NCBI GenBank assembly: GCA_016839665.1
Contig: JAEOTU010000160.1
Coordinates: 1 to 31,864 of the forward strand
DNA: 31,864 bases
DNA from: Candidatus Hodarchaeota archaeon
GTDB lineage: Archaea > Asgardarchaeota > Heimdallarchaeia > Hodarchaeales > Hodarchaeaceae
Direction of reading: 5' to 3'
The translations under genes were made by a program, and so were the position numbers. How positions within the stretch are numbered: the first letter of the stretch is position 1; each line of letters starts with the position of its first letter. The notes beneath the pieces were generated by a model. It was given only the letters and a program-made list of their open reading frames with translations. It was not told the DNA's origin and did not search any database. Below are positions 15,185-22,851 of the stretch, piece after piece.

Positions 15185-16693
15185 TTAATCTTCTTCTCTT
15201 GATTTTTCGTAAATCTCTAACCAAGAAGAATATTGAGTGTTATATTCAGCTTTAAATTCATCATTTGGTGTGAAAACTTCTTTTTCGGTAATTAAATGGA
15301 GAACTGCTTCATCTACGGATTTATAACGCTCAATACCTATCATACTAGAAATAAATCCAGCTACAGATGCGCCTTCTGGTATAAATACATGCACATCAGT
15401 TTGAATAGTATCCGCTAATACCTGACAGAATGCTCTTGATCTAGCTAATCCCCCAACAACATAAACTGTATTTAGAGCAGAATCTGTTAGTTTAAGTATT
15501 TGTTCCATATTTGCACGAACAGAATATGAAAGATTTTCAACAACAGCTCTAGCAAAGGAGCTAATATCGAGAGTATCTTCTAGAATATAAGCTATTGGGG
15601 AGAAAAGAAATCCACCTGTTGGAATTTGAAGCATATTTTGAGCATTGAAAATTTGCGGTCCAATATCTGCCAAAACTCCTCCTGCTCCAGGAACTTGAGA
15701 AAGAACTAGTTCTTCAAATTTGTCGTATGGATTAATAATTCCTAATTTTGCTAAAAAAGCTTCTACAAACCATTGATGAGCGTCTCCAGCAGTTCCCGCA
15801 TTTGATTCGATTACCCAATTACCTAAGAAAGGATTAGTCCACACTCGTCTCTCAGGATCTAAGATAGGATGATCGATAACATAATATATTGGCATAGTAG
15901 ATCCAGCAACCACACCCAAAGAACCAGGTTTTATTGCTCCACATCCAATTAAAGATGCTTGGCTATCAGCACATCCTATAAAAACAGGAGTTTGTGGATT
16001 AAAACCAAGCTTTTGAGCGACACCAGGGAGAACAGATCCAATTAACTCGCCAAACTCTAATTTTTCTGGTAGGATTTCGTGGGAAATGTCAAACTCCTCA
16101 AGAATCTTTTCTGACCATTCTCTTTTAGTAATATCAAAGAGGAGTGTCTCACTTGCTCCAGTATCATCAATAGCATATTTTCCTGTTAAACGAAAATTTA
16201 TCCAGCCATCAATTGTTAAGAGGTGTTTGATTTTCTCATAAATCTCCTCTTCATTTTCTTGGAACCATAATAATCTAGCTAACGGAAAGATAAAAGGAAG
16301 ACCTCGTCCAGTAATATCATAGATTTCATCATTTTCCATATATTCCTCCGTATCAACTTCTAAACCACGTACATCACGATTTGGCCCTGCATACAGCTCT
16401 TTTCCATTTTTATCAAAGAAAACACATCCTTGTCTTTGAGAAGTCGCAGAAATTGCCGTAATATTCCTTGCGTCGATCTGAGCGTAACTAATAGCTTCTT
16501 TTATTGTACTCAAGATAATTTTCCAAAATTGGCTTGGATCAAATTCATGGCCGTACGGTTCTAAATCCTCTGGAACAAGATAAAGATGACTCCATTTTGA
16601 TTTTGCAAAACCAAGAATCTTTCCATCTTCGTTTCCGATTACAGCTTTTCCTCCACTCGTCCCAGCATCTATCGTCAAGAAATAATCAGTCAT
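15185..16693 (-). CDS. FGGY-family carbohydrate kinase, autoinducer-2-kinase-like
   Basis: A 502-residue two-domain kinase. The N-terminal phosphate loop is DAGTSGGKAVI (D9-), the catalytic Asp is D243 in IGCADSQ, and the C-terminal ATP-binding motif is YVVGGLARSRAF. From memory, the N-terminal region (KAVI...W.HL..PE...EFD...FW, then SATSQRQG and N.DVRG) resembles LsrK, which phosphorylates the quorum signal AI-2, more than xylulo- or glycerol kinases. This is by eye only. The substrate could be another ketose or polyol. The ATG at 16693 has GGAAGAGG just upstream. Its operon partners, a class II aldolase and a D-2-hydroxyacid dehydrogenase, fit a pathway of phosphorylation, cleavage and reduction. 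No lsrB-type transporter gene is in the window. Confidence 0.87.
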   Translation of the reverse strand: MTDYFLTIDAGTSGGKAVIGNEDGKILGFAKSKWSHLYLVPEDLEPYGHEFDPSQFWKIILSTIKEAISYAQIDARNITAISATSQRQGCVFFDKNGKELYAGPNRDVRGLEVDTEEYMENDEIYDITGRGLPFIFPLARLLWFQENEEEIYEKIKHLLTIDGWINFRLTGKYAIDDTGASETLLFDITKREWSEKILEEFDISHEILPEKLEFGELIGSVLPGVAQKLGFNPQTPVFIGCADSQASLIGCGAIKPGSLGVVAGSTMPIYYVIDHPILDPERRVWTNPFLGNWVIESNAGTAGDAHQWFVEAFLAKLGIINPYDKFEELVLSQVPGAGGVLADIGPQIFNAQNMLQIPTGGFLFSPIAYILEDTLDISSFARAVVENLSYSVRANMEQILKLTDSALNTVYVVGGLARSRAFCQVLADTIQTDVHVFIPEGASVAGFISSMIGIERYKSVDEAVLHLITEKEVFTPNDEFKAEYNTQYSSWLEIYEKSREED

Positions 16694-16716
16694 ACAACCT
16701 CTTCCTTCATTATCTC

Positions 16717-17337
16717 TTATTCAAATCCAGGAAATTTTCGTAATTCTCCACCAAATCGTTGTGCATTTAAGTAGAGTCGTAAATATTCTTCTAATGCTCG
16801 AGTTTTGATTGAGGCTTCTCTAAATGTCTCTCCCACAGCCAATGTACCATGATTTTCCAGTATTACTATACTTGAATCCCATAACCTATCAGCTACTGCT
16901 TCTCCAAGTTCTTTCGAGCCCGATTGCTCATATGGCACAATAATAATTTCAGGAACGAGAAATCCTAATTCAGCAGTCAATGTGGGGATTTTTGGAGGGT
17001 TTTTAAGCACAGAAAGAGCAGTTGCTAGTGGCGCATGGCTGTGAATAATTACTTTGAAATCCTCATCTTCTTGAAAGATTCGCAAGTGCATAGGCCATTC
17101 AACAGAAGGACTCATATCTGTGTCTTTAGACATAACTTCCCCCTCCAATGACACTTGAATCAGGTGTTTAGGTTCAACTAGATCTTTCTTCAATCCAGAA
17201 GGAGTAATCCAGAAAAATTGATCATCATCCTCAGATCGAAAACTTAAATTTCCTCCAATATCTGTAAGGATTTGTTCTGCATAAAGTTCTTTCATAGTTT
17301 GACATAATTTTACCTTAATTTCTTGATCAGAAGTCAA
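16717..17337 (-). CDS. Class II aldolase (fuculose/ribulose-phosphate type)
   Basis: A zinc-dependent aldolase/epimerase of the FucA/AraD/adducin family. The likely zinc ligands are H99 and H101 in IIHSHAP and H163 in LENHG; E80 in SVEWPMHLRIF is the catalytic Glu position. The opening GGNLSFR and ITPSGLKK are phosphate-binding signatures. The 206 residues are a usual length. The start is TTG at 17337, with GATGG about 8 bases upstream. As the first gene of the operon it is followed by the kinase 23 bases later. It should cleave a phosphorylated ketose, perhaps the product of that kinase, into dihydroxyacetone phosphate and an aldehyde; the exact sugar is not determined. Confidence 0.9.
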   Translation of the reverse strand: MTSDQEIKVKLCQTMKELYAEQILTDIGGNLSFRSEDDDQFFWITPSGLKKDLVEPKHLIQVSLEGEVMSKDTDMSPSVEWPMHLRIFQEDEDFKVIIHSHAPLATALSVLKNPPKIPTLTAELGFLVPEIIIVPYEQSGSKELGEAVADRLWDSSIVILENHGTLAVGETFREASIKTRALEEYLRLYLNAQRFGGELRKFPGFE

Positions 17338-17436
17338 TTTTTAACCATCCGCTAAATGAATCCAAGTTATCGTAAGAAAAATAGGGAATTTCCGATTTTA
17401 GTGCTCAAAATTGAATAATAAAAGGTATCTAAATCG

Positions 17437-17790
17437 TTATTTCATTATCTTTTGCAGCTTAAGAAGATCTGGCATACTTCCTTTAACTTTAAGCTTTTTA
17501 CTTGTATAGGCTTTCATTCCACCAATTTCGCCAGTCATAATACCTTTCCATGTTGCAGAATCAGTCGTGATTTTCACATGAATCTTTCCTTCTGGTTCTC
17601 CTTCGATTAGGTCACTTGGCACACCTTTCTCAATATTTGTGTAGAAGATTTTCCCTAAATCGGTGAATTCAAAAGCTATGGTCTTTGACCACTTTCGAAA
17701 AGTCTTCTTGGCCTTTTCAGTGTTAAAATTCTCCAGCATCTTATTAATTGCATCAATTGCTTCTTGTTCTGACATTTTTGTATCACTCAA
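17437..17790 (-). CDS. SCP2 sterol-carrier-like lipid-binding protein
   Basis: A small soluble SCP2 fold: helical start (EAIDAINKMLENFN), strands around IAFEFTDLG and GKIHVKITTDSATWKGIMTG, and the typical end AYTSKKLKVKGSMPDLLKL. Such proteins hold fatty acids or other hydrophobic molecules in a tunnel. The frame opens at TTG 17790, but an ATG at 17775 with GAGTG upstream (MSEQEA) is a better start, giving 112 residues. It follows the aldehyde oxidoreductase gene after 61 bases in the same direction. Two exact 15-base repeats lie in that gap. A role in carrying a hydrophobic aldehyde or acid is speculation. Confidence 0.85.
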   Translation of the reverse strand: MSDTKMSEQEAIDAINKMLENFNTEKAKKTFRKWSKTIAFEFTDLGKIFYTNIEKGVPSDLIEGEPEGKIHVKITTDSATWKGIMTGEIGGMKAYTSKKLKVKGSMPDLLKLQKIMK

Positions 17791-17805
17791 GGAAGTTGTA
17801 TGAGT

Positions 17806-17848
17806 AGGATTTACTTTTCTATTATTGTCTAAAAGGATTTACTTTTCT
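17806..17848. repeat. Pair of exact 15-base direct repeats
   Basis: AGGATTTACTTTTCT occurs at 17806-17820 and again at 17834-17848, 28 bases apart. Together they nearly fill the 61-base gap between the AOR gene and the SCP2 gene. They could be regulator sites for the SCP2 gene or a small local duplication. Confidence 0.6.
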
Positions 17849-17851
17849 TGT

Positions 17852-19795
17852 TTAGAAAATTCCGATATAATCCTCCAATCCTAGATCCTTCAGGTGGTCA
17901 CTATCAGGTATTGTAGTTTTAATATCCCACTTCAATGCTGTAAGAAACTCGCCAAGAATTTTTGCTTCTTCCTCTATTAGAGAAACATTCTTATTAGGTC
18001 CATCCTCGGCTTTATCAAGAATCCTTCGAGGTAGCTCGAAATTCAATGGATTAATCCCCTCCCGAAGATTAAATAGATGTTTTACCGTTAAAATTCTCTC
18101 TCCTATCGTAATAAATTCCTCAATAGATAAGTTCAGACCCGTTACAAGGTTTACAAATTCTAAGGCTGGAAAATTCCCTGTTGTAAGCCCAAATTGACAT
18201 AAGCCAATAGACGAAATCGTTTGATGGTAGCAATAAAAATCTAAGATTTTATTATTTTTATCTAATGATGGATACATCTTATTAAATTTGGATATATCAA
18301 TCATGACTTCTATGAAGGGTGTATGGCGCCCAGGAGCTGGATCTAGTTTATACGGAATTATAATGGTCTTTGAAAAGCGTGGATCATGGGCAGGAATAGC
18401 TTGGTTGTTGATATGAATTGCAAATTCCTCAGCGTTGAGTTTTTTGGCCGCTTTCCCCACACCTTCCGCTAGTATATCTCCTATACCCTCTCGCTTTGCA
18501 ATCTTTTTGATTAATGGAAGAAGATTAGCTGGGTTACCCCAAGATATATTCAATCCATCTAAATCATCATCAGATAGAACTCCATTTTCTGTCGCTTCCA
18601 TTAAAAACCCAAGAATTGAACCAATGGCAATAGTATCTAATCCCTGCCGATTACAATAATCATTCATGGCGTAAACAGACCCAAGATCGTCAATAAGCAA
18701 ATTCGAACCCAGCATGGCTAGCGTCTCATATTCTGGTTTTTTAGTCTCTGGGAGATCATAACGCTCATCTTTGTAGCTCATTATCCCTCCACAAGTAATT
18801 GGACATCTTTTACAACCATAATTTCGAATCTGATACTTAGTTACATTATCAGATGTCAATTTTACACTTTTCTTCAAAGGAAAATCTTTGTGGGATCCTT
18901 TCCAGTTTTTCACTGGTGCATCCCCAGTTTCGACACACACAGCTGTTCCAGCTGCGGTTCCCCACCTTCGATAACTCTCTATTATCATGCTGCTTGTACT
19001 CATTGATCCATAGTTCTTTATCTTAAACCGCCGAAGCCAGGGGGCAAATGAAGTTGATAATTTAAGACTAGGCCTCAAAAGAAAATTCAATCCTTTCGAC
19101 ATCCATTTATTAATTAGGGTGCGAAGTTCTCGAAGTCCTTCAGGATCGAAAATTGGTATTTTCTTTGTACCTCGTACCACTACCGCTTTAAGATTTTTCG
19201 AACCCATAACCGCCCCAAGGCCACTTCGAGCGGCAATTCTAGCTTTGGCAGTGACTATACCTGCAATAAGAACTAAATTCTCTCCCGCTAACCCAATACT
19301 AGCAACTTGGACTTTTGGTCCAAATTTCTTTTTCAGCTCCTCCTCTGTTTCAACGCAATCCATTCCCTTTAGATGAGGAAATGGAGTTATTTCAATCGAG
19401 TCATTGGTTAAATTAAGAATCGAGAGTTCTTTCGCTTTACCTTTAATAAGTAATATATCAAATCCAGTTTTTCGGAGTTCAGGACCGAACCGTCCACCAG
19501 AATTGGCTTCTCCCCACGTTCCTGTCAAGGGTGATTTTCCAGCGACCATATATCTACCTGAAAATGGCACTATCGTTCCGCTTAGAACACCTGTAATGAA
19601 ACATAAAATGTTTTCAGGCCCCAATGGATCTGTATTAGGAGGCAAAGTTCGAAGGAGATAATCAGCTGCAAGTCCTTCACCTCCTAAATACCTTTTGAAG
19701 AGATTATCTTGAAATGAATGAGACTCAACGGTTACTGTGGACGTTGATAGGTCTACTAAACCAACCCGAATTGAATTATTAAAATTAGAGTTCAA
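17852..19795 (-). CDS. aor: Aldehyde ferredoxin oxidoreductase (tungsten enzyme)
   Basis: Oxidises aldehydes to carboxylic acids with ferredoxin, or the reverse, using a tungsto-bispterin and one [4Fe-4S] cluster in the cytoplasm. The cluster ligands are visible: C328, C331 and C335 in GCKRCPITCGG, and C533 in GLCQFG. The pterin-binding segments GGRFGPELRKTGFD (100-113), AHDPR (469-473) and FNLREG (575-580) are intact. At 647 residues it is slightly longer than the ~600-residue norm. The start is TTG at 19795 with AGGTGAG just upstream. A TATA-like tract TTTTATTAAAA lies around 19841-19851. The clade (AOR, FOR, GOR, WOR5 or benzoyl-type) cannot be settled by eye, so substrate range is open. 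No pterin-synthesis or partner FeS genes are adjacent. Confidence 0.92.
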   Translation of the reverse strand: MNSNFNNSIRVGLVDLSTSTVTVESHSFQDNLFKRYLGGEGLAADYLLRTLPPNTDPLGPENILCFITGVLSGTIVPFSGRYMVAGKSPLTGTWGEANSGGRFGPELRKTGFDILLIKGKAKELSILNLTNDSIEITPFPHLKGMDCVETEEELKKKFGPKVQVASIGLAGENLVLIAGIVTAKARIAARSGLGAVMGSKNLKAVVVRGTKKIPIFDPEGLRELRTLINKWMSKGLNFLLRPSLKLSTSFAPWLRRFKIKNYGSMSTSSMIIESYRRWGTAAGTAVCVETGDAPVKNWKGSHKDFPLKKSVKLTSDNVTKYQIRNYGCKRCPITCGGIMSYKDERYDLPETKKPEYETLAMLGSNLLIDDLGSVYAMNDYCNRQGLDTIAIGSILGFLMEATENGVLSDDDLDGLNISWGNPANLLPLIKKIAKREGIGDILAEGVGKAAKKLNAEEFAIHINNQAIPAHDPRFSKTIIIPYKLDPAPGRHTPFIEVMIDISKFNKMYPSLDKNNKILDFYCYHQTISSIGLCQFGLTTGNFPALEFVNLVTGLNLSIEEFITIGERILTVKHLFNLREGINPLNFELPRRILDKAEDGPNKNVSLIEEEAKILGEFLTALKWDIKTTIPDSDHLKDLGLEDYIGIF

Positions 19796-19875
19796 TTTCT
19801 CACCTATTTCTGAATATAACCTTGAACAATCGCTGTTTTAATAAAACGATATGTCTTTTCAACCTTGATTTCAGC

Positions 19876-21192
19876 TTATTTCTTTCTTCTAATTCGGAAA
19901 AAACGCTTATACGATATTTCTAAAATCCCCTCACTTTCAACCAGCCAACCTGCAACCCATACTCCAATGAGAACCCAAGCTAGTTGAGCTATTAAACTTA
20001 ACCAAGCACCAATTCCTGTCTCACCTTCATATATCGAGATATATACCCCAAATAGGTAACCTAGCAGAGGCAGGAACATCAATAGTGTTTGAATGACACT
20101 ATCAAGCTTTCCGATGGGAAGAAAGGCCATTATTAATGTACTAACAAGTGGAATTATAATTAACGCTGATATTACCATATTTGCTTCTCGCTCGTCTTTT
20201 GCCATGAGGCTAAAAAGGACTGCAGCAGTAATAGTTAACAATGACACTAGGAAAAGTCCAATGATTAGGAATAGGATAAATATCCAGACCGAGATGTCTG
20301 CATTTTTTATCAGTGCTTCAATAATGGGTGTAATTTCTCCTTTCATTGAATCAGGTAATAGTATATACCATAATGCGATGATAGCTACGATAGAGGTCAA
20401 TGTGACAATAGTGTTAAATATAACAAGAAGAGAACCATAAAGAAGTTTTCCAGCAATTATATCTTTCCGTCTAATAGGCTGAAGTATTAAGCTTTCCAGA
20501 GTTTTTTGTTCTCGTTCTATTGTTACAGATATTAATACTAACGATAAAGAAGGAATAACTAACAATAAAATTAGATAAAGAGGAATAAGAGTGATAAAGG
20601 AGGCAGCAAATCCTTGGAGCTCTGAATCAATTGATTCAATTGATGTACGTCCTGGTATTGAATAAATCCTGTTAATATTGGTAACTCCATGATAAAAATA
20701 CAGAATTTGTTGATTTAAAATCTGTGAGACAGCAATAATATTGCTTACTGCTTCAACATTTTCTCTTTCTGTATTGTCATAATAAACAAAGAATTGTGCT
20801 GGGAGCGAACTATTGATAACTTCAGTAAAATTAACGGGGATATATAGTAATATCGAAAAATTTTTTGATTCGAGAAGTCCATTTAATTCAGTAACACTTT
20901 TATTCACAAAATCTAAATCTTTCGTTGAATTGATGGTTTTAAGCAATGTATAAAACTGTGATCCCCAGCTAGTGCCATTAATGTCTCTATCATCCTGTAT
21001 AACAATTATTTCAACTGGTTCCTCAACTGGTTTCTCGATCGAAGAAATTATTGAAACCGACATAATCATGATTATGGCAAAAACGAAGAAAAGAATGAGT
21101 GGTGTAGTGAATAGTAACAAAATACGACGGGTAGATTTGAATAACAATTTTAACTCTTTTTTTGCTATGATCCATGCAGTTTGTAGAATCAT
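19876..21192 (-). CDS. ABC-2 type export permease (NatB-like)
   Basis: 438 residues. A membrane segment at ~22-47, then a large extracytoplasmic domain (~50-195), then about five more hydrophobic helices from ~196 to ~425. The cytoplasmic loop EREQKTLESLILQPIRRKDI is the signature of the ABC-2/NatB/CcmB-like permeases that contacts the ATPase. The C-terminus is basic (RRKK). The ATG overlaps the stop of the ATPase gene in the form ATGA, with GAGGTG just upstream, so translation is coupled. Sodium, antibiotic or lipid export are the usual roles of the family; the substrate here is unknown. Confidence 0.9.
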   Translation of the reverse strand: MILQTAWIIAKKELKLLFKSTRRILLLFTTPLILFFVFAIIMIMSVSIISSIEKPVEEPVEIIVIQDDRDINGTSWGSQFYTLLKTINSTKDLDFVNKSVTELNGLLESKNFSILLYIPVNFTEVINSSLPAQFFVYYDNTERENVEAVSNIIAVSQILNQQILYFYHGVTNINRIYSIPGRTSIESIDSELQGFAASFITLIPLYLILLLVIPSLSLVLISVTIEREQKTLESLILQPIRRKDIIAGKLLYGSLLVIFNTIVTLTSIVAIIALWYILLPDSMKGEITPIIEALIKNADISVWIFILFLIIGLFLVSLLTITAAVLFSLMAKDEREANMVISALIIIPLVSTLIMAFLPIGKLDSVIQTLLMFLPLLGYLFGVYISIYEGETGIGAWLSLIAQLAWVLIGVWVAGWLVESEGILEISYKRFFRIRRKK

Positions 21193-21977
21193 TCAATCAC
21201 CTCGTCCGATTCTCCTGTCCAACCAATCAAGTTTACAACTGCTTCTTCCAAGTCATTCAACCCTCCTGCATGTTCCTGAATAATTTTTTGTGGTGAATCT
21301 TCTGCTATGAGAACACCTTTTTGAAGAACGCCAATTCTATCGCATATTCTTTCTGCACTAATCATATCATGGGTAGAAAGAAGTACAGTAATGTTTTTCT
21401 GCTTAGCAAGTGTCTTTATTATCTCTCTAACTCGTCTAGAAACCAATACATCAATACCTGCTGTTGGTTCATCTAAGAATAATACTTGAGGTTCCCCAAT
21501 CATTGCTCTAGCAATCATTAACCTACGTTTCATACCACCAGAATAAGTTTCAATTCTATCGTTTTTTCGATGTTCTAAATCAACTACTTTTATCAGATTA
21601 GAGATTTGAGATCTCCTCTCTTCATTCTTTAATCCTCGGAGCTCTGCAATAAAGTGTAAATTCTCCAATGCGGAAAATTCTTCATAGAGTCCCGCATCTT
21701 GGGGTAAACATCCTATCAATTTCCTTACTGCACTAGAATCAGTTACAACGTCATTACCAAATATAGAAGCTGTTCCTGAAGTCGCTTTTATCATTGTAGT
21801 TAAAATTCTAACGGTGGTTGTTTTCCCAGCTCCATTCTCACCTAATAAGCCATATATCTCTCCACGTTTAATACGCAAAGTTAGATCTTTAAGAGCTTGA
21901 ACTTCATTTTTTCTACCAAAATTGTAGATTTTTGATAACTGATCGGTAGATATCGCAATATTATCCATTCTCATCAC
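21189..21977 (-). CDS. ABC transporter ATP-binding protein (NatA/CcmA-like)
   Basis: All ATPase motifs are present: Walker A GENGAGKT (46-53), Q-loop LPQDAG (91-96), signature YSGGMKRRL (145-153), Walker B VLFLDEP (165-171) and the H-loop STHD (H203). The 262 residues match the single-domain exporter type. It pairs with the permease gene, which overlaps it by 4 bases. The frame opens at GTG 21977; ATG 21974 or ATG 21968 are alternatives. A TATA-like/palindromic element at 21983-21998 would place the transcript start close to 21968, so the message may be nearly leaderless. Confidence 0.93.
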   Translation of the reverse strand: MMRMDNIAISTDQLSKIYNFGRKNEVQALKDLTLRIKRGEIYGLLGENGAGKTTTVRILTTMIKATSGTASIFGNDVVTDSSAVRKLIGCLPQDAGLYEEFSALENLHFIAELRGLKNEERRSQISNLIKVVDLEHRKNDRIETYSGGMKRRLMIARAMIGEPQVLFLDEPTAGIDVLVSRRVREIIKTLAKQKNITVLLSTHDMISAERICDRIGVLQKGVLIAEDSPQKIIQEHAGGLNDLEEAVVNLIGWTGESDEVIE

Positions 21978-21982
21978 AAAAC

Positions 21983-21998
21983 AAGTATAATTGTACTT
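21983..21998 (-). promoter_or_regulatory. Imperfect palindrome with TATA-like core before the ABC operon
   Basis: AAGTATAATTGTACTT is a 16-base inverted repeat with one mismatched pair. On the minus strand it includes AATTATACTT, which can serve as the TATA box of the ABC genes. A repressor bound here would block promoter recognition. Confidence 0.4.
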
Positions 21999-22150
21999 AT
22001 TTCTACTTTTTTATTTAGGTGCTTTCCTAAGAAATCAAGGATTATTACTTAGTTTTACTTACTGCTAGTAACCTCTATCAACCATCAAGATTTTCCTTCT
22101 TATTAGGGCCTAGAGTGAAAAATTGGTCTCAAAAAGAAATTAAAAACTCA

Positions 22151-22169
22151 TGGTGTACATTGTACACCA
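22151..22169. promoter_or_regulatory. Perfect 19-base palindrome (TGGTGTACA-T-TGTACACCA)
   Basis: Two perfect 9-base arms around one central T, in the 284-base gap between the divergent ABC operon and the small membrane-protein gene. It is followed by ACTTTTTTATTTTG on the plus side. It lies about 30 bases upstream of the TATA-like GATATATTC at 22201-22209. Operator for a dimeric regulator is the preferred reading; an attenuator stem is the alternative. Confidence 0.55.
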
Positions 22170-22200
22170 ACTTTTTTATTTTGATAAGTTGCTTTTGTTA

Positions 22201-22209
22201 GATATATTC
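22201..22209 (+). promoter_or_regulatory. TATA-like box for the small membrane-protein gene
   Basis: GATATATTC predicts a transcript start near 22232, leaving room for the GGAGGT at 22247-22252 ahead of the ATG at 22262. A second candidate, CTATATAG at 22221-22228, would leave the ribosome site outside the transcript. Confidence 0.4.
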
Positions 22210-22261
22210 GTATTCTTAGACTATATAGAAGTATTTCTTCATACATGGAGGTCAATGATTT

Positions 22262-22639
22262 ATGACAGAGCTACTATTTTGGATTTACTTAATCAACGCG
22301 GTATTCCTAACAATTCATGAAATTGAGTCAGCTTACTGGCAAGAGTGGAAGTTGTTCCATTTAAAAGGAGGATTAACAGGTTTTCTGGTTTTTCATTTTC
22401 CAGTTTTATTTTTATTCTTATACGGATTGATTCTTGTGTACCTACAAACCTTTGAGGGTTATATTATATCATTACTATTGAGTTTGGCAGGATTATTTGC
22501 TTTTAGCATCCATACATACTTCATTAAGGTTAAAAATCGAGAAGAATTTACCCTGCCAATTTCAAAGGCCATACTTATCAGTACCCTGATTCTTTCTTTA
22601 GTACAAGCAGCAATCACGATTTATCTACTGATTTTGTAA
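22262..22639 (+). CDS. Small four-helix membrane protein with HEIESAYWQEW motif
   Basis: 125 residues with four hydrophobic helices. The first helix leads into a conserved-looking polar motif HEIESAYWQEWKLF (residues ~19-32), followed by GGLTGFLVFHFPVLFL. This pattern reminds me of the uncharacterised DUF6713 family; I am moderately sure. His, Glu and Trp clustered at a membrane face could bind a metal or ligand, but no activity is known to me. GGAGGT lies 10 bases before the ATG. It is single, with its own promoter region and a perfect 19-base palindrome upstream, and it is divergent from the ABC exporter genes. Confidence 0.75.
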   Translation: MTELLFWIYLINAVFLTIHEIESAYWQEWKLFHLKGGLTGFLVFHFPVLFLFLYGLILVYLQTFEGYIISLLLSLAGLFAFSIHTYFIKVKNREEFTLPISKAILISTLILSLVQAAITIYLLIL

Positions 22640-22759
22640 ACATTTCAAGAATTGTATCATAAAGCACCGATCAAAAAAGAAAAATTCTCTTTAATTCAGA
22701 AATTGGTTCCTTCCCTTTGTTTACATCCATTCGAAGCTTTTATCAAGGAGAATGTGATA

Positions 22760-22767
22760 TTTAAATA
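22760..22767 (+). promoter_or_regulatory. TATA-like box for the HEAT-repeat gene
   Basis: TTTAAATA within GATATTTAAATAAAC. It predicts a transcript start near 22790 and a leader of about 60 bases before the ATG at 22852. A short stem GAGC/GCTC surrounds the GAGGT ribosome-binding sequence at the end of that leader (about 22833-22846) and could mask it. Confidence 0.45.
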
Positions 22768-22851
22768 AACAATAACTGATACTTCTTGAAAAACTAGATC
22801 TTTTTAAGATTCTATTTTGATAAAACTTATTCGGAGCGAGGTGCTCATAAG

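Noticed and set aside
22151..22182. Intrinsic terminator on the plus strand
   Set aside because: A stem of 8 pairs with a 3-base loop plus a T-run has the right shape, but no plus-strand gene precedes it; operator is the simpler reading, although not excluded.
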